A stretch of DNA of 64,000 bases. Source: Cacajao melanocephalus (taxonomy: Eukaryota; Chordata; Mammalia; Primates; Pitheciidae). The notes under the pieces were generated by a model. That model made no database searches and was not told the DNA's origin. It saw only the letters and a list, made by a program, of their open reading frames with translations. The stretch is taken from assembly GCA_963573385.1 (NCBI GenBank), contig CAUYLG010061926.1, forward strand, positions 1-64,000. Reading direction: 5' to 3'. The position numbers and the translations under genes are program-made. Below, piece by piece: positions 62,053 through 64,000 of this stretch; within the stretch, counting starts at the first letter, position 1; the number at the start of each line of letters is the position of its first letter.

Positions 62053-63545
62053 GCATCCCTGAGCAAAAGGGCAAAGCAAGAGAAAGGCATCACTTGTTCT
62101 AAGTGAGATCTGTAGCCATGGCAGAGGAGCTGCCCTTCAGCTGTGGACATAGGTAGAGAGTCATAGATACTGCCAACACTGCAGCCCATTGGTGACATAC
62201 TGGGGACGTAGAACACTTCTCTCCTGCTTTCTCTTCTCCTGTCAGTGCTTCCCTTCATGAAACCCACTGGGAAGCTCAAGCACCAAGAAGCCCCTGTAAG
62301 ACAATACTGCCAGGTTAGTCTCCAGGTGTGAAGGAAAAGGGGGCAGAGAATGGAATCTATAACCAGCCCAAAAACCAGCTTGTGGGAATATGAATTACCT
62401 CTCTATTTTAAGAGTAGGAGCAACTGAGACATAGAATAGCTCATTCACAAAAGCAGGAATAGATGATTCATTTAATAATTTCTAGGACATGGCTATATCC
62501 ACACTGACTGGGATGCGCTACTTGGCATTTTGTTTTGTGGCATTTTAATGAATGGGTGTATCTCAGATTTGTATAAATGCCTTTGGTCTGGGTGGTCAGT
62601 GAAACATCTAACCAAAGGCTCACAAAACTCATCATATTTGTTTCTGGAAAATTGACAGATTTTTAAATTGTGTTTGTTCAGGCAAAGATTCTAAATGTTT
62701 TGCTTGATTTGCAAGTGTGTCTTCAAAGACTAAACCTGTTAATGAAATCACCTGCTCTATTTTCTGTCCTATAATACTATTTAATTAAAATTTAAGAATT
62801 AATGACAGCATCATACTTGAATACAAGCATTTGTCAGAATGCATATTTTTATATTCATTCACCTTTATGCTTTGACAGCCTTATATGTGGTAAATTTATT
62901 ATCATCAGAAAAAAACTTAAAAAAATCAATTTCATGTTGGTATAAACCAGATTTAAAGTATATATGTTGCACCTATTTGCATAGCATAGAATTATATATC
63001 TTACTGATGCTTGAACAGTTTTATTGCCTAAATACATGAAGGAAATAATTACTAATTTAAGCAGACAACCTAAAAGTAAATTTATTTATTTTTCAGCATA
63101 ATGCGCTGAATGATGCAATGTACTCAACACCTCTCAGTAGAGTTTCCTTGTTTTTTCAAAAAAAAGTCAGACTTCAGGTACACAAGTTATATAAAGACAG
63201 TGATTAAATAGTGGAAAGGAATTATTTTTTAGATATGTTAACTCATTATTTTATAGACATGATACAGGTTGTGGTTTAACCTCTAATACAGACAAAGCTA
63301 GCGATGCTTTAATAGACCATGCCACATTATATTAAATATTTATACTTTGGGAAATATGATTTGAACCAAAGTTTTAACATTTGTAGCAACAGAAATGGCT
63401 ATACAATAAAGTGCCAATATAATTGTATCGGTCCTCAAGAATTTTCTTAGCTGTATAGTAGCTAAAGTATTTGAACATTGAGCTACATAGTGGTATGGAA
63501 TAGCCAGAGTCCGTGGTATTCTGGAACATTCATTTTATGTTTTTA
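62053..63545. other. No recognised gene or repeat
   Basis: 62100-62300 is balanced in composition and unrecognised; the rest is AT-rich. Short chance frames only. Confidence 0.45.
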
Positions 63546-64000
63546 AATTTTGCTTTCAATTGATGTATAATAATTTTATATGTTTAGGGGGTACAGGGTA
63601 CTATTTTGATACATAAATACAATGTAAAATAACCAAATCAGGGCAATTAGTATAACTGTCACCTTAAATATCATTTCTTTGTGTTTCAAGAATTCAAAAT
63701 CCTTTCTTCTAGCGATTTGAAAACAAACAATAAATTATTGTTAACTATAGTCACTCTATCGTGCTATAGAACATTAGAACATATTCCTCCCATCTAGCTG
63801 TAATTTTGTATCTCTTAACTAGGCTCTCTCTATCCTCCTCTCTCCTGTGCACTTCCAAGCCCTTAATAGCCACAGTTTTACTCTCTACTTCCATGAAATC
63901 AACTTTTATAGCTCCTACATATGAGTGATAATATGTGGTATTTATCTTTCTGATCTTGATTTATTTTCCTTAACATAATGTCCCTCAGACTCATTTATGT
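63546..64000 (-). mobile_element. L1 (L1M/PB-type) 3' end, antisense, continues beyond window
   Basis: Antisense L1 3'UTR with TTTAGGGGGTACAGGGTAC, ATTATTGTTAACTATAGTCAC and TACATATGAGTGATAATATGTGG entering the end of ORF2. The 3' end lies at about 63546-63560; the 5' part runs out of the window. Confidence 0.9.

Overview
The window looks like primate, almost certainly human, nuclear DNA from an AT-rich, gene-poor region. The diagnosis rests on its repeats: twelve Alu copies, L1 3' ends of primate type (L1PA/L1PB), THE1/MST-type MaLR LTRs, ERVL (MLT2) LTRs, a class I ERV solo LTR, and older mammalian relics (L2, MIR, MER5A, MER20, a Tigger-type pogo element). I recognise no functional protein-coding exon, tRNA, rRNA or other RNA gene. 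The open frames are short and mostly lie in Alu, L1 or low-complexity DNA. Family and subfamily names are given from memory of consensus sequences and should be confirmed with RepeatMasker/Dfam; target-site duplications (TSDs), inverted repeats and duplications were read directly from the sequence.

Layout. 1-10 kb: three L1 3' ends, an Alu, THE1- and MST-type LTRs, and an old L1-like tract carrying a small templated insertion. 10-16 kb: an Alu, a long L2 copy, a THE1-type LTR, an antisense MLT2 LTR. 16.2-18.3 kb: a large inverted duplication, arms of about 720 bp around a 568-bp spacer, each arm with a Tigger2-like transposon. 18.3-27 kb: mostly unrecognised AT-rich DNA with one Alu, a MIR-like copy with an internal tandem duplication, and a hAT element. 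27-28 kb: a broken ERVL provirus end (LTR, foldback rearrangement, gag-leader relic). 28.5-35 kb: an antisense THE1-type LTR with a hairpin scar, old L1, five Alus and a 76-bp segment present twice. 36-43 kb: MLT2-like and MST LTRs, an L1PA insertion, MER20, an L1M fragment. 43.5-56 kb: an Alu, an MLT1 LTR, a class I solo LTR, a palindromic AT-rich repeat, a MER5A carrying a new 18-bp minisatellite, two more Alus, and a CCACCT-rich degenerate repeat. 56-64 kb: mostly unrecognised DNA, then MIR, Alu, MLT1 and an intact-looking MLT2A LTR, ending in antisense L1.

The genes do not work together because none is seen. The theme is DNA rearrangement. At least four places carry inverted or distant copies of neighbouring sequence (7.9, 27.3-27.5, 28.8, 30.5/34.0 kb), the pattern expected of replication template switching, and there are two strong palindromes (16.2-18.3 and 48.5-48.7 kb). 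These are the parts most worth follow-up.
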